Source: CAVYXZ01 sp965223835 (GTDB lineage: Bacteria; Chloroflexota; Anaerolineae; Aggregatilineales; Phototrophicaceae). From it: 64,000 nt of DNA. A program made the position numbers and the translations under genes. The notes beneath the pieces were generated by a model. It did no database searches, was not told the DNA's origin, and saw only the letters and a list, made by a program, of their open reading frames with translations. The DNA lies in assembly GCA_965223835.1 (NCBI GenBank), contig OZ245022.1, positions 310,001-374,000 of the forward strand. The letters run 5' to 3'. This document shows positions 16,929 to 26,103 of the stretch, piece after piece. Position 1 is the stretch's first letter. Every line of letters begins with the position of its first letter.

Positions 16929-19649
16929 TTATACTAGGCCGATTTGCCGCGCCTGGGCAATGGCTTGCACCCGGTTGGCAACCCCCAGCTTGCTATAAAT
17001 GTTGCTGGTATGACTTTTGACCGTGCCGGTGGTGACAAATAATCGCTCAGCAATTTGTGCGTTAGTCAACCCTTCAACCAGCAACGCAAGGGTTTCCTGT
17101 TCACGGGGGGTCAACGGCTCGACCAGCGGTTGCTCGACTTGCATAGTCAACTGCTCCAACAACTGGGCCGCAACGGTAGCCAATTCCTCTGTCGGTAACG
17201 AATGCGTTTCCCGTGCTTGCAGTTCGGGCGTTGCCAGCAACTTCTCTGCCTCAGCTTTAGCCGTAGCTGGACTGATAGGATGGTCGTTAACCAAGGTTGC
17301 CAGGCGTACTGCCGCATCCAGATTTCCTTGCTGCACAAACAGGTAAGCAACGCCAATAAAAATTTCCAGCACAGCCGGGTAAAAACCGGCCGGAACAGCG
17401 ATTTGTAACGCTTCCAGAAAGTAACGTTGCGCCTCAGAGATATTGTCCTGTCTCAACGCAATTCGGCCTAACATGATCAAATTGCGAACAAAATCTATGC
17501 CAGATTTATCATTTGGCTGAAGCGCTAAACTTTGTCGATGATAATGTCTCGCTTCTTCGTAATTACCTTCATGCCAGGCAAGATTACCCAATCCGGTCAG
17601 CAAGCGCGCATACCCAAACATAACACGCCCAGCGGGTACGACCGTTTGCGCTTCTTCATAAAGTCGGCGGGCAGCACCCAAATCGCCTTGCAGCAACACG
17701 ACTTCAGCCAAATGAGTCAGACTCCAAGCAGTCTGGACTAATCGGTCTGGGCTTTCGGCAGATAAATGTAAGCTCTCTTCGAAATAACTCCGAGCCAGAT
17801 CCAACTGGCCTGTGCTCTGAGCGAGTTCCCCTAGTTTATGGAGCGCAAAGACCTTACTTCTCAAAAGACCAGCGGCCTGCGCCACGAACAGGCATTCTTC
17901 CAGGAGTCGCTGTGATCGACCATACTGTCCGCGCAGGCGGGCGAAGTTACCCAGCCCACCAAGTTCCATCGCAATTGTTTCGTGACTGCCAGTCTGTCGG
18001 GCGAGTTTCAACGATCTCTCGTGCCAGATTTCACTGGCCTGATAATCGCCCACGTGTTCGGCATTTTCTGCCAATCGACCGACAGCCATCGCCTGAAATT
18101 CGTACTGACTGGTCTCATTGTAGAGTTCAACTGCCTCCTCGAGCAGTCTATTTGCTCGGTTAAAATTGCCGGGAACACTGGCCGACCAGCCTAAGATGTG
18201 TAGCGCCAGACCTAGCTCACGCGGCACATCAAGCGGACGCAAAATAGATACACTTTCTTCAGCAAATCGTCTGGCAAGCATGCGCCCGTCGACCCTGAGC
18301 GCAAGATCCAGTGTTGCCCGCCATATCAGAAGATAGCCCAGCGCAATTCGATTAGCGCGGTTGGGTTCGACTGTACGCAACATCGCTAGCGCCTGACGAA
18401 TCGCTTCTTCCCCTTCTTCATGCCACTTTCTTAAATAGGTATACCAGAACAGTCCAAGTGCAGCTTTGTGTAAATATTCAGCCTGGTGCTGCTCAATCGC
18501 CCGGTGCCAGGCAGCGCGAACATTGTCGATCTCCGCATCAATCTCCTTCAGGGTATGGCGATTGTCCTTTCCCAGGAAATCGCCGATGGGATGATCCATA
18601 AACTCACAATAGTAGCTGCTGTGTTGGTCACGGGCTATTTTTTCATATTCCGGCATTTCACCCAGGCATTCTTCAGCATACTGGCGCAGTAGTTCGTGCA
18701 TGTCGTAGCGCCCAGCACTGCTGACGCGCAGCATGGATTTCTCGACCAGACGCAATAGCACGTCCAGTGATGCGCCCACAACCTGCTCTGCCGCTTCACG
18801 GCGAAAGCCACCCCGAAAAACCGACAGGCCCATCAGGACATTGCGTTCAGCCGCGCTCAATAATTTCCAGGAATGATCGAACACCGCCCGCATACTCTGA
18901 TGGCGGTCAGGCATATCGTGTAAGTTCGTCTGCAAGATGTCCAGACCACGCTGGAGTTCACGCGCAATCTCAACACAGGGCAACCGCCGCAAACCGGTCG
19001 CCGCCAGCTCAATACCCAGCGGCATCCCCTGAACCAGTTGGCAAATACGCAGCACGTGGTCACGCTCAGCATTTAGTGAAAAGTCGTGGCGCATTCGCGT
19101 GGCATGTTCGACAAATAGCTCAATTGCGGCAAACGTACCCGCCTTAACGTCGGCCTCGCCTTCAGGAAACGGCAAGCCATCGACATGATAAAGCCATTCA
19201 TCACGCAAATTGAGCGCCTCACGTGAGGTGACAAGCAGTTTCAGATAGGGTGCGTTGTTCAGCAATTCAGCAAACAGCCCCGCCCCTGCCAGCAGATGCT
19301 CACAGTTGTCGAGAACTAGCAGCAGCTGTTGGTCACGCAGGTATTCGTTAAGCTGTGCGGTCAGGTCAGTGCCTTCTGTGAACTCGAAAACGATGGCATT
19401 CGCAATCGTGGGCACGATGTTGTCAACAGAAGCAACTGGCTGCAATGCGACGAAATAGACTCCGTCAGAGAAATTCGACACCTGCTGCTGAGCACCTTCG
19501 ACTGCCAGCCGTGTCTTGCCGATACCGCCGGGACCAACCAGAGTCAGCATGCGACAATCAGGCTGGTTGAGGCGCATACAGATAGTGGTGATCTCGCTGG
19601 CCCGGCCAACCAGCGGTATTGTATATTCCGGCAAATTATTTGACGTCAT
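16929..19649 (-). CDS. LuxR-family regulator with NB-ARC-type ATPase and TPR region
   Basis: 906 residues. N-terminal STAND/AAA-type ATPase: PLVGRASEI then Walker A GPGGIGKT (39-46), Walker B-like LLLVLDNCEHLL (about 112-123), and the GMPLGIELAA motif. Residues about 400-800 are TPR-like repeats (for example GNLAWHEGNYEEARHYHRQSLAL). The C-terminus (about 840-903) is a LuxR helix-turn-helix (LTPREQETLALL, NAQIAERLFVTTGTVKSH). Such proteins switch on transcription when a ligand triggers ATP-driven oligomerisation. GGGAG lies six bases before the ATG. The NarL-type regulator is 24 bases upstream on the same strand. Confidence 0.9.
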   Translation of the reverse strand: MTSNNLPEYTIPLVGRASEITTICMRLNQPDCRMLTLVGPGGIGKTRLAVEGAQQQVSNFSDGVYFVALQPVASVDNIVPTIANAIVFEFTEGTDLTAQLNEYLRDQQLLLVLDNCEHLLAGAGLFAELLNNAPYLKLLVTSREALNLRDEWLYHVDGLPFPEGEADVKAGTFAAIELFVEHATRMRHDFSLNAERDHVLRICQLVQGMPLGIELAATGLRRLPCVEIARELQRGLDILQTNLHDMPDRHQSMRAVFDHSWKLLSAAERNVLMGLSVFRGGFRREAAEQVVGASLDVLLRLVEKSMLRVSSAGRYDMHELLRQYAEECLGEMPEYEKIARDQHSSYYCEFMDHPIGDFLGKDNRHTLKEIDAEIDNVRAAWHRAIEQHQAEYLHKAALGLFWYTYLRKWHEEGEEAIRQALAMLRTVEPNRANRIALGYLLIWRATLDLALRVDGRMLARRFAEESVSILRPLDVPRELGLALHILGWSASVPGNFNRANRLLEEAVELYNETSQYEFQAMAVGRLAENAEHVGDYQASEIWHERSLKLARQTGSHETIAMELGGLGNFARLRGQYGRSQRLLEECLFVAQAAGLLRSKVFALHKLGELAQSTGQLDLARSYFEESLHLSAESPDRLVQTAWSLTHLAEVVLLQGDLGAARRLYEEAQTVVPAGRVMFGYARLLTGLGNLAWHEGNYEEARHYHRQSLALQPNDKSGIDFVRNLIMLGRIALRQDNISEAQRYFLEALQIAVPAGFYPAVLEIFIGVAYLFVQQGNLDAAVRLATLVNDHPISPATAKAEAEKLLATPELQARETHSLPTEELATVAAQLLEQLTMQVEQPLVEPLTPREQETLALLVEGLTNAQIAERLFVTTGTVKSHTSNIYSKLGVANRVQAIAQARQIGLV

Positions 19650-19673
19650 CAGCCACTCCCGTGTGAACGAAAA

Positions 19674-20318
19674 TCACAGCGAGATTAACCCCTGTTGCGC
19701 GGCGATACGCACCGCCTCCGTCCGATTACCTGCACCTAGCTTGCCCAGAATCGAACTCACATGAAACTTCACCGTCCGTTCGCTGATGACCAGTTCGGCG
19801 GCGATTTCTTTATTCTGTTGGCCCTGTGCCAGCAGCTTGAGCACTTCCAGTTCGCGGGCGGTCAGGGTCTCGATCACGGCGTCGGGCGTTTCCTGGCTCA
19901 CCTGACGCAACAGCTTAGACGCAACGATGGGTTGCAAGAGCGAACCGCCCGACCACACTACGCGCACAGCACTAAATAATTCTTCGCGCGGGGCACCCTT
20001 GAGCAGATAACCCTGTGCCCCGGCCTGCACCGCATCCAAAATGCGTTCATCGGTGTCGAACGCCGTGAACACTACCGCCCGCGTCAGCACCTCGCTGGCC
20101 CGCAATTGCTTCAGCACCGCCACACCATCCATTTCCGGCATTTCCAGATCCAGCAGCAGCACATCGGGCGTAAGCGACAGCACCTGCTCAATTGCCTCAG
20201 CACCGCTGGCGGCCTCCCCCACCACCTGAAAATCGGCCTGCGTGCTCAAAATCGCCACCAGTCCATCGCGCACAACCGGGTGATCGTCGGCAACGACAAT
20301 GCGAATATGTTCTGTCAC
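19674..20318 (-). CDS. NarL-type response regulator
   Basis: 214 residues: receiver domain with acidic pocket ADDHP, phospho-acceptor D57 (LLLDLEMP), Thr in VVFTAFD and Lys in LLKGAP; then a LuxR helix-turn-helix (LTARELEVLKLLAQGQQNKEIAAEL). It starts with GTG overlapping the TGA of the sensor kinase, a classical two-component arrangement with coupled translation. Cognate partner of the GAF-type kinase next to it. Confidence 0.92.
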   Translation of the reverse strand: MTEHIRIVVADDHPVVRDGLVAILSTQADFQVVGEAASGAEAIEQVLSLTPDVLLLDLEMPEMDGVAVLKQLRASEVLTRAVVFTAFDTDERILDAVQAGAQGYLLKGAPREELFSAVRVVWSGGSLLQPIVASKLLRQVSQETPDAVIETLTARELEVLKLLAQGQQNKEIAAELVISERTVKFHVSSILGKLGAGNRTEAVRIAAQQGLISL

Positions 20319-21484
20319 AATCTATGCTCCAATGGGACCTTGATTTCAAGGCTGGTCCCCTCGCCTGCTCGTGAAACGATCACGGCCTGTCCACCCAGCA
20401 AACGCACCCGTTCATTCAGGCCAATTAAACCGTAATGCCCTTCAGGAATGTCTGCCGGGTCGAAGCCGCAGCCATCGTCCGTCACGGTCAACTCAATCCG
20501 CTCCGGCAGCACAATCAGTTGCACCGAGGCTTGCTCAGCATGGGCATGTTGGATGACATTCCGCAGCGCCTCCTGCACGATGCGATACAGGCCAATTTCA
20601 ATGCGGGCGGGCAGCGGTTGGCTGGCATCAACCTGATCGAACTTGACTTCCAGCCGTCCTTTCTGGGCTGCTTCGGTCGCGAGTTGGGCCAGGGCCTCTG
20701 CTAAATTTTTACCTTCCAGCGGGGCAGCCCGCAAATCAAGGACTGACCGGCGGGCCTCGTCCAGGTTGACGCGGGTCGCGGCCAGCGCTTGCTGGACAAT
20801 CGCGCGAATGTCATCGCGGTTATTATCGGTTTCCAACAGCGCATCCGCCGTCTCCAACTTCAGCGCAATCGCGGTCAGGCCCTGGGCCAGCGTATCGTGA
20901 ATCTCACGGGCCAATCGGTTCCGTTCTTCCGCCGCGCCCAGTTCAACGCTCTTATTAAACAGCCGGGCGCGTTCGACCGCGATGCTCACCAGATCGCCTA
21001 CCGTCAGCAGCAAGCTTAAATCATCATCCGCGAGTTCTTCCCAATCCGTACTGGCGACATTCAACACACCCAGACTCTTGCTATGTGCTTCCAGCGGAAT
21101 GCTGGCATGAAAGCGCAGCCCGGCGGTCCCCACCACCAGATTCTCCAAGCGGCTACATGTGATGTTGCACGGGTGCTCCAAATCGCCATCACGATAATCA
21201 TCCAGACAGTAGCAGGTGCCGCCCAGTCGCCGGGGATGATTCGCCAGTGCTGGCGGCAGATTTTGGGCCGCAGCCAGGTAGGCTTTATCCGTTTCGTCCA
21301 ACAAAAAGACCCAGCCGGTTTGTAAGTTGAACAGGTCCGCCACATGAATCAGGGCGCTGTTGAGTGCCCGCGTCAGGTCCACCTCCTGATTCAGAGCTGC
21401 CGCAATCGTGTTCAAAATCGCCAGTTCCCGGTTGCGTTCCTGGAGTTTTTCTGTATCCGATTCTGATTTGTGTCGTTGGCGCAT
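20315..21484 (-). CDS. NarX-type GAF sensor histidine kinase with cysteine cluster
   Basis: About 389 residues from the ATG at 21484 (TTG at 21511 is possible; neither has a clear ribosome binding site). A coiled coil leads into a GAF domain (about 35-185), then HisKA_3 with ERNRLAREIHDTLAQG (phospho-His is H196 from the ATG) and an HATPase with NVIQHA and DDGCGF. The GAF domain contains C-x-C-x12-C-x3-C (nucleotides 21155-21214), unusual for a simple GAF and suited to a metal or Fe-S site. No membrane segment, so a cytoplasmic signal is sensed. Forms a pair with the NarL-type regulator. Confidence 0.9.
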   Translation of the reverse strand: MRQRHKSESDTEKLQERNRELAILNTIAAALNQEVDLTRALNSALIHVADLFNLQTGWVFLLDETDKAYLAAAQNLPPALANHPRRLGGTCYCLDDYRDGDLEHPCNITCSRLENLVVGTAGLRFHASIPLEAHSKSLGVLNVASTDWEELADDDLSLLLTVGDLVSIAVERARLFNKSVELGAAEERNRLAREIHDTLAQGLTAIALKLETADALLETDNNRDDIRAIVQQALAATRVNLDEARRSVLDLRAAPLEGKNLAEALAQLATEAAQKGRLEVKFDQVDASQPLPARIEIGLYRIVQEALRNVIQHAHAEQASVQLIVLPERIELTVTDDGCGFDPADIPEGHYGLIGLNERVRLLGGQAVIVSRAGEGTSLEIKVPLEHRL

Positions 21485-21770
21485 CGCCGAGTTGCCATCA
21501 TTGATTATCAAAACTTGATATTACCAGCATATAACATAACAGTCCCCTTGCCCAACTGGACGTTGGTTGCTGGTCAATGGTACAGGCGGCGATGGGTCAT
21601 ACGATGAAATCCGAAAATGGGTAAGGGGCTTTATAGGCATGGAATCAGGTCCATTTACTTATCCAGCCCACGCTATCTTCAGTCCTCGTGGTTTAGTCAG
21701 CCACGCAAACTGACTGTCGAATCAAAAGAGGCTCAACCGCCTGTGCCCCTTAGGTATCCAATCACCCAGA

Positions 21771-22145
21771 TTATTGCGGGTTGTCGATCAAACTTTGCAA
21801 ACTGCGAATGGTTTCATTGGTAGCCGGTTTGGGGAAACACGCCTGAAACCCAGCGGCCCTGGCTTGCTGTGCCAGACCAGGATCATAGTAAGCCGTGATA
21901 GCAACTGAACGGAGCGAGGCGGTTCGAGGGCTGGATTGGAGTGCATCCAGCAAATCCCAACCATCCATACCCGGCAAGGCCAGGTCAATGACCGCCAGTG
22001 CATAGGCTTTCGTAGCCAGATGTTCCAGTGCTTCTTCGGCAGTTGCAGCGACATCTACGCCAAACTGATGATATTTTAACAACTGTGCCAGAATATCCTG
22101 ACTGGCAGGGTCATCTTCTACAATGAGGATTTTAGATGATGGCAT
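21771..22145 (-). CDS. Stand-alone receiver protein (CheY-like)
   Basis: 124 residues, receiver domain only: VEDDP acidic pair, phospho-acceptor D54 (LAVIDLALPGMDG), conserved Lys in FPKPAT. No output domain. Last gene of a kinase-receiver-receiver operon with gaps of about 20 bases; AAGGA precedes the ATG by seven bases. It may relay phosphate or act by protein contact. Confidence 0.88.
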   Translation of the reverse strand: MPSSKILIVEDDPASQDILAQLLKYHQFGVDVAATAEEALEHLATKAYALAVIDLALPGMDGWDLLDALQSSPRTASLRSVAITAYYDPGLAQQARAAGFQACFPKPATNETIRSLQSLIDNPQ

Positions 22146-22164
22146 TCACATGTCCTTAATTGAC

Positions 22165-22587
22165 TCACGCGGTCAAATTTAATTCGGGAATATCAACTAA
22201 CAGATTAAGCAATTCGCCGATAAATGTCATGGGCGACAATGGCTTGGTCATGTAATTATGACACCCCACTGCCAGTGCGTTTTCCCGATCTCCCACCATC
22301 GCATGGGCGGTCAAGGCAATAATCGGAATCGTCGCCGTCGCTCGATTTTTCTTGAGTGCCTTCGTCATTTCCCAACCATCCATCACCGGCATAGATAAAT
22401 CGCTAATGATAAACCGGGGATTAACCTTGCTCACGATTTCCAGACCTTCTTGCCCATTCGTGGCTATATGGACTGTCGCACCGTAATGCATGAGCATCAT
22501 GCGGGCAATGTCTCGGCTGCTGGGATCATCATCAACAACCAGAATCTCCCAACCTGTTAAGATATCACGCTGAATTTCAGAAACCAT
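22165..22587 (-). CDS. Stand-alone receiver protein
   Basis: 140 residues, receiver domain with VVDDDPSS, D63 (IISDLSMPVMDGW), Thr in IIALTAH and Lys in MTKPLSP. No DNA-binding output. Second gene of the operon with the hybrid-free kinase upstream (gap 20 bases). AGGAG nine bases before the ATG. Confidence 0.88.
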   Translation of the reverse strand: MVSEIQRDILTGWEILVVDDDPSSRDIARMMLMHYGATVHIATNGQEGLEIVSKVNPRFIISDLSMPVMDGWEMTKALKKNRATATIPIIALTAHAMVGDRENALAVGCHNYMTKPLSPMTFIGELLNLLVDIPELNLTA

Positions 22588-22607
22588 AATGCTAATCTCC
22601 TGCGTTT

Positions 22608-24095
22608 CTAAGCAACCACCGACTCGTAAGTGACAACTGTTTTTAGCGGCAGCGCTACCGTGAACACGGTACCCTCACCTACCTTACTCTCAACATTCAC
22701 GGTGCCGCCCATTGCCTGGGACAAGCGGCGAACAATTGCCAAACCCAAGCCTGTGCCCTGTTTTTCACGGCGCGAGGATCCATCCACTTGCCGAAATTCC
22801 TGGAAAATGAAGGGCAATGCATGTGGTGGGATACCAATGCCTGTGTCCCTTACCCGCAACCAAATCTGGTTTTCTTTGCGAGAAACATAGAGACCAACCG
22901 CCCCTTTATCGGTGAATTTGAAGGCATTAGACAACAGATTGATGAGAATTTGTTTGATGCGCTCCGGGTCACCTTTGAGAATGTACGGCACTTCATCTTC
23001 AATCTCAATATCGAAGAGCAGCTGCTTCTCTTTTGCCAGGATTTTCATCTGAGTCTCAACGCTGCTAATCAGATCTCGGATAGCATACTCCGCCTCAACA
23101 ATATCCATCCGTCCCGCTTCGATTTTCGAAAGGTCAAGGATGTCATTGACCAGATTAAGCAGATGCTGGCTGCTATCAGACATTGTCTGAATCATGCGTT
23201 CAGCTTCAGCGTCAATTTGGCCGCTGATCCCTTGCAGCATAATGCCAGAATAGCCAATGATAGCATTGAGCGGCGTGCGTAATTCATGCGACATCGTGGA
23301 CAGAAACTCGCTCTTGAGGCGGGTATTCTCCTCAGCTAACTCACGCGCCGCCTTCAGTTCATTATTTGTTTCATACAGAGCTTCCTGCTGCGCGATGATT
23401 TCGGCGCGTTGGCGCTTGAGAATGACATCAGCACGATTGACAATCAAAAGTAACACCACGTACAAGATTACCAGCGTAATCACAACCCCAACCACGATAT
23501 TGATCTGCATCTGATCAATGTGTTGCAGCAACGGGGTGACATCATCATAGACTTCAATGACACCTGCGATCGGCCCATCCAGGCCATTTCGCCGAATCGC
23601 AGTGTAACTCTCAACAATATCACGATCCTCAATGATCCCTTCGAAAGCATTGAATGTGTCTTTATAGACCAGTTCAGAGGCTGTCCCGCCCGCTTGAGCA
23701 GCGAGAAAACCTGGGTTTTCGCTTTTGTCTTCGCCAATCTGGTTGGGATCTGTCGAATAGACCGTTAGCCCGTCCAGATCGTAGACCTTGATCTTGATGA
23801 CCGACAGGCCTGCCATCTGAGCCGCAACGGCCTCATCCAGGCCATTTACCGCTGGATAGGCACGCAGCGCATCCGGTTCAAGTTCAGAAGCAGTCGCAAC
23901 CAGTGGCTGGAAATCTGCCCACAGTGCGTTCGCGAACAGTTGGGCGACTGCCTGATTGTTGCTTTCCCGCAGCGTAATCAGATCATCAATTGCCGTCTGG
24001 CGATAGAAAATCGCGAGAATAATTGTGACTGCCACGAATGCGACAAAACTAGCGACTGTGAAGAACGGTAACAGCCGAAAACGCTGGATTCTCAT
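22608..24095 (-). CDS. Membrane sensor histidine kinase
   Basis: 495 residues. Two membrane segments (about 12-30 and 199-219) flank an extracytoplasmic sensor of about 170 residues containing KVYDLDGLTVYST, similar to a Cache/PAS-like fold. A coiled coil leads to HisKA with phospho-acceptor H270 (STMSHELRTPLNAIIG) and an HATPase with NLLSNAFKFTD (N box), DTGIGIP (G1) and GTGLGLAI (G2). It lacks a receiver domain; the two receivers are encoded just downstream. Environmental ligand unknown. Confidence 0.92.
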   Translation of the reverse strand: MRIQRFRLLPFFTVASFVAFVAVTIILAIFYRQTAIDDLITLRESNNQAVAQLFANALWADFQPLVATASELEPDALRAYPAVNGLDEAVAAQMAGLSVIKIKVYDLDGLTVYSTDPNQIGEDKSENPGFLAAQAGGTASELVYKDTFNAFEGIIEDRDIVESYTAIRRNGLDGPIAGVIEVYDDVTPLLQHIDQMQINIVVGVVITLVILYVVLLLIVNRADVILKRQRAEIIAQQEALYETNNELKAARELAEENTRLKSEFLSTMSHELRTPLNAIIGYSGIMLQGISGQIDAEAERMIQTMSDSSQHLLNLVNDILDLSKIEAGRMDIVEAEYAIRDLISSVETQMKILAKEKQLLFDIEIEDEVPYILKGDPERIKQILINLLSNAFKFTDKGAVGLYVSRKENQIWLRVRDTGIGIPPHALPFIFQEFRQVDGSSRREKQGTGLGLAIVRRLSQAMGGTVNVESKVGEGTVFTVALPLKTVVTYESVVA

Positions 24096-24253
24096 AACAG
24101 TACCTCAATGATATGTCAGCAAAGTCTTAGGGGTGTACCCATGATATGTTACGAATAATTAAAATGCCCATCTCATTTATTATAGATACAGACAGGCTTG
24201 AAAAGTGTTAAGTTCACAAAGATTTCATTAATTCACGTATAACCTGATGAAAA

Positions 24254-24284
24254 CAAAAAAGGACTGATACTGACGTACCAGCCC
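24254..24284 (-). terminator. Rho-independent terminator after the secreted His-rich protein gene
   Basis: On the minus strand GGGCTGGTAC and GTATCAGTCC form a 10-bp stem (two G-U pairs) with a 4-base loop, followed by seven T. It lies about 40 bases past the stop at 24325. Confidence 0.8.
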
Positions 24285-24324
24285 AACGTACTTCCTTAGT
24301 TTGGCGTTTATCCTCTACGAACCA

Positions 24325-25347
24325 TTACCTGAGATCAGCTACCATCACCATGTCACCAATTGCAACACCATCGACCGCCAGTGGTTGATGATTATTCGCG
24401 TACAGATTCACCGAGATGGTTTCCGCGTTTTCCGGCAGCGTTTCGAGATGATACCACTCACCATACAGTCGGGAGATTTTCTCACCGTCAATGTATAAAT
24501 GGGCATGACCTTCACCCGGCACTGGGTCTTGATCGACATTTTGCGGCGCAAACACAAAATTCAGAGTTTGTACCCGGACATTATAGCTGCCATCACCCAG
24601 CGCGATCACGCTTAAATCGACAACTGGCGCTGCATCGCCACGCATGTCGATTTGCTGGCTGTGGTCATGGGCCTGTCCATCACTATGCACGTGTGTATCC
24701 CCAGCCATGACCACCGGCGCTGCGTCATCATAGGGACTCTCACCCGCAACCAACGGCGTCCAGAATGTATCTAACGACAACATACATTCCATATCGCCGC
24801 CAAAGCGTTCGCGTTCACCAATCACAAATGAGTATCGACCCATTTTTGCTTCAGGGTGCCACAGGATGGCGGTGTAGGTAGCTGCTTCCGGGGCTGCAAA
24901 GAAGTAGTTATCCCAGTTCCAATAGTATTGGCGACCAAAGGGTTCAAACCAATACTCTGCTTCATCCCCCAGCGGGATCATCATCCCATTCTGTCCGGCA
25001 GGTGTAGTCACCCGGTCAGGCACATCAACCGTCCCTTCGATTCCCGGCCCAAATACTGCAATCACCGGATCATAATCTTCCTGACCTTGAATATCGGGAA
25101 TACTCAGGCTAATCAAAACCGCCTGACCGGCATCCGCGTCAAATGTGAAATAATCCACATCATTTGCTGGATAAACATTACCAAAGTAGGCATACGAAAT
25201 TTCAGCATCCGGGACCTGCCAGGTATTTTCAGGCGTAAGATCGACCGACTCACAGAAAGGCTGGTGTGCCAGTGCCGCACCTGGCGCAAACACGAGCAAC
25301 ACCACGAATAAGCTACCGATGAGCATAATCAGTTTCCAGAATTTCAT
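24325..25347 (-). CDS. Secreted hypothetical protein with His-rich linker
   Basis: 340 residues. A signal peptide (MKFWKLIMLIG... with an ALA-type site near residue 27) targets export. The middle looks like a pre-peptidase-type beta-sandwich (NDVDYFTFDADAGQAVLISL). A linker has HVHSDGQAHDH, a possible metal-binding stretch, and the C-terminal domain contains GHAHLYIDGEKISRLYGEW, a motif I have seen in uncharacterised exported proteins. Function unknown; metal handling is only a guess. An AGGGGAAATAGGA precedes the ATG. Confidence 0.7.
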   Translation of the reverse strand: MKFWKLIMLIGSLFVVLLVFAPGAALAHQPFCESVDLTPENTWQVPDAEISYAYFGNVYPANDVDYFTFDADAGQAVLISLSIPDIQGQEDYDPVIAVFGPGIEGTVDVPDRVTTPAGQNGMMIPLGDEAEYWFEPFGRQYYWNWDNYFFAAPEAATYTAILWHPEAKMGRYSFVIGERERFGGDMECMLSLDTFWTPLVAGESPYDDAAPVVMAGDTHVHSDGQAHDHSQQIDMRGDAAPVVDLSVIALGDGSYNVRVQTLNFVFAPQNVDQDPVPGEGHAHLYIDGEKISRLYGEWYHLETLPENAETISVNLYANNHQPLAVDGVAIGDMVMVADLR

Positions 25348-25470
25348 TCCTATTTCCCCTGTTTACCCATATCGACAAATTACCTTTCGGCACATTACGC
25401 GACGAACATAAGGTGCGGCTGAATCCTGGTTAAGTGCTATGTTGGAGGATCGTCGGCGGTGATGGAAAGC

Positions 25471-25498
25471 AAAAAGGAGCACCTGCACGGCACTCCTT
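25471..25498 (-). terminator. Rho-independent terminator after the LysM gene
   Basis: Minus strand: AAGGAGTGCC and GGTGCTCCTT form a 10-bp stem (two G-U pairs) with a 5-base loop, followed by a T run. It lies about 25 bases past the LysM stop. Confidence 0.8.
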
Positions 25499-25523
25499 CA
25501 GACGATCCAAATAGGTTGATTGG

Positions 25524-25922
25524 CTAGGTTGGAATATATAGCGTTTGCCCGGCGTAGATCCAGTTAATGTTCTTGATGTTGTTGTGGTAGGCTAACGTAT
25601 ACATATTCACGCCATAACGCTGCGAAATCTTAAACAGCGTATCCCCATACTGGACAACATAGGCCCAACCTGGCGGCGTGCCATGACTCACACACAGCCG
25701 CTGACCGGCATAAATCCGGTTGGGGTTGTACAGGCCATTTAGCCAGGTCAGGTTGGCAACGGTGGTGTGATAACGCAGTGCGATTCGAAACAGAGTCTCA
25801 CCCCGCTGGACCCAATGATACTTTGCACAGTACCCGCTGGCCGTGTTGGACGCGGCAGTTGCCGGGACTAACGCTGCCAGCATACTCAAAATGATTAAAA
25901 TAACTGCAATTTTGCGAACCAT
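25524..25922 (-). CDS. Secreted protein with two LysM domains
   Basis: 132 residues: a signal peptide (about 1-24) then two LysM modules (about 36-78 and 86-131), each with the GETLFRIALRY or GDTLFKISQRYGV core and an IYAGQ(R/T)L ending. LysM binds N-acetylglucosamine-containing glycans such as peptidoglycan. No catalytic domain, so it is likely a cell-wall binding or scaffolding protein. Confidence 0.88.
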   Translation of the reverse strand: MVRKIAVILIILSMLAALVPATAASNTASGYCAKYHWVQRGETLFRIALRYHTTVANLTWLNGLYNPNRIYAGQRLCVSHGTPPGWAYVVQYGDTLFKISQRYGVNMYTLAYHNNIKNINWIYAGQTLYIPT

Positions 25923-26103
25923 ATTACCCTCACTTTCACTATATAACTATATTATCACCATCGCCCGAATCGCACAGCACCATCGCCCACCAACTTGCAA
26001 ATGGAAGGTTCACAAAAAAACAGCGGCGCATCAGATAGGTTAGTGGCGGCTAAGGTTATGATTTGGCACTGGTTAAGCTGCTTCGGAGGGCTAACCCAAT
26101 GCC

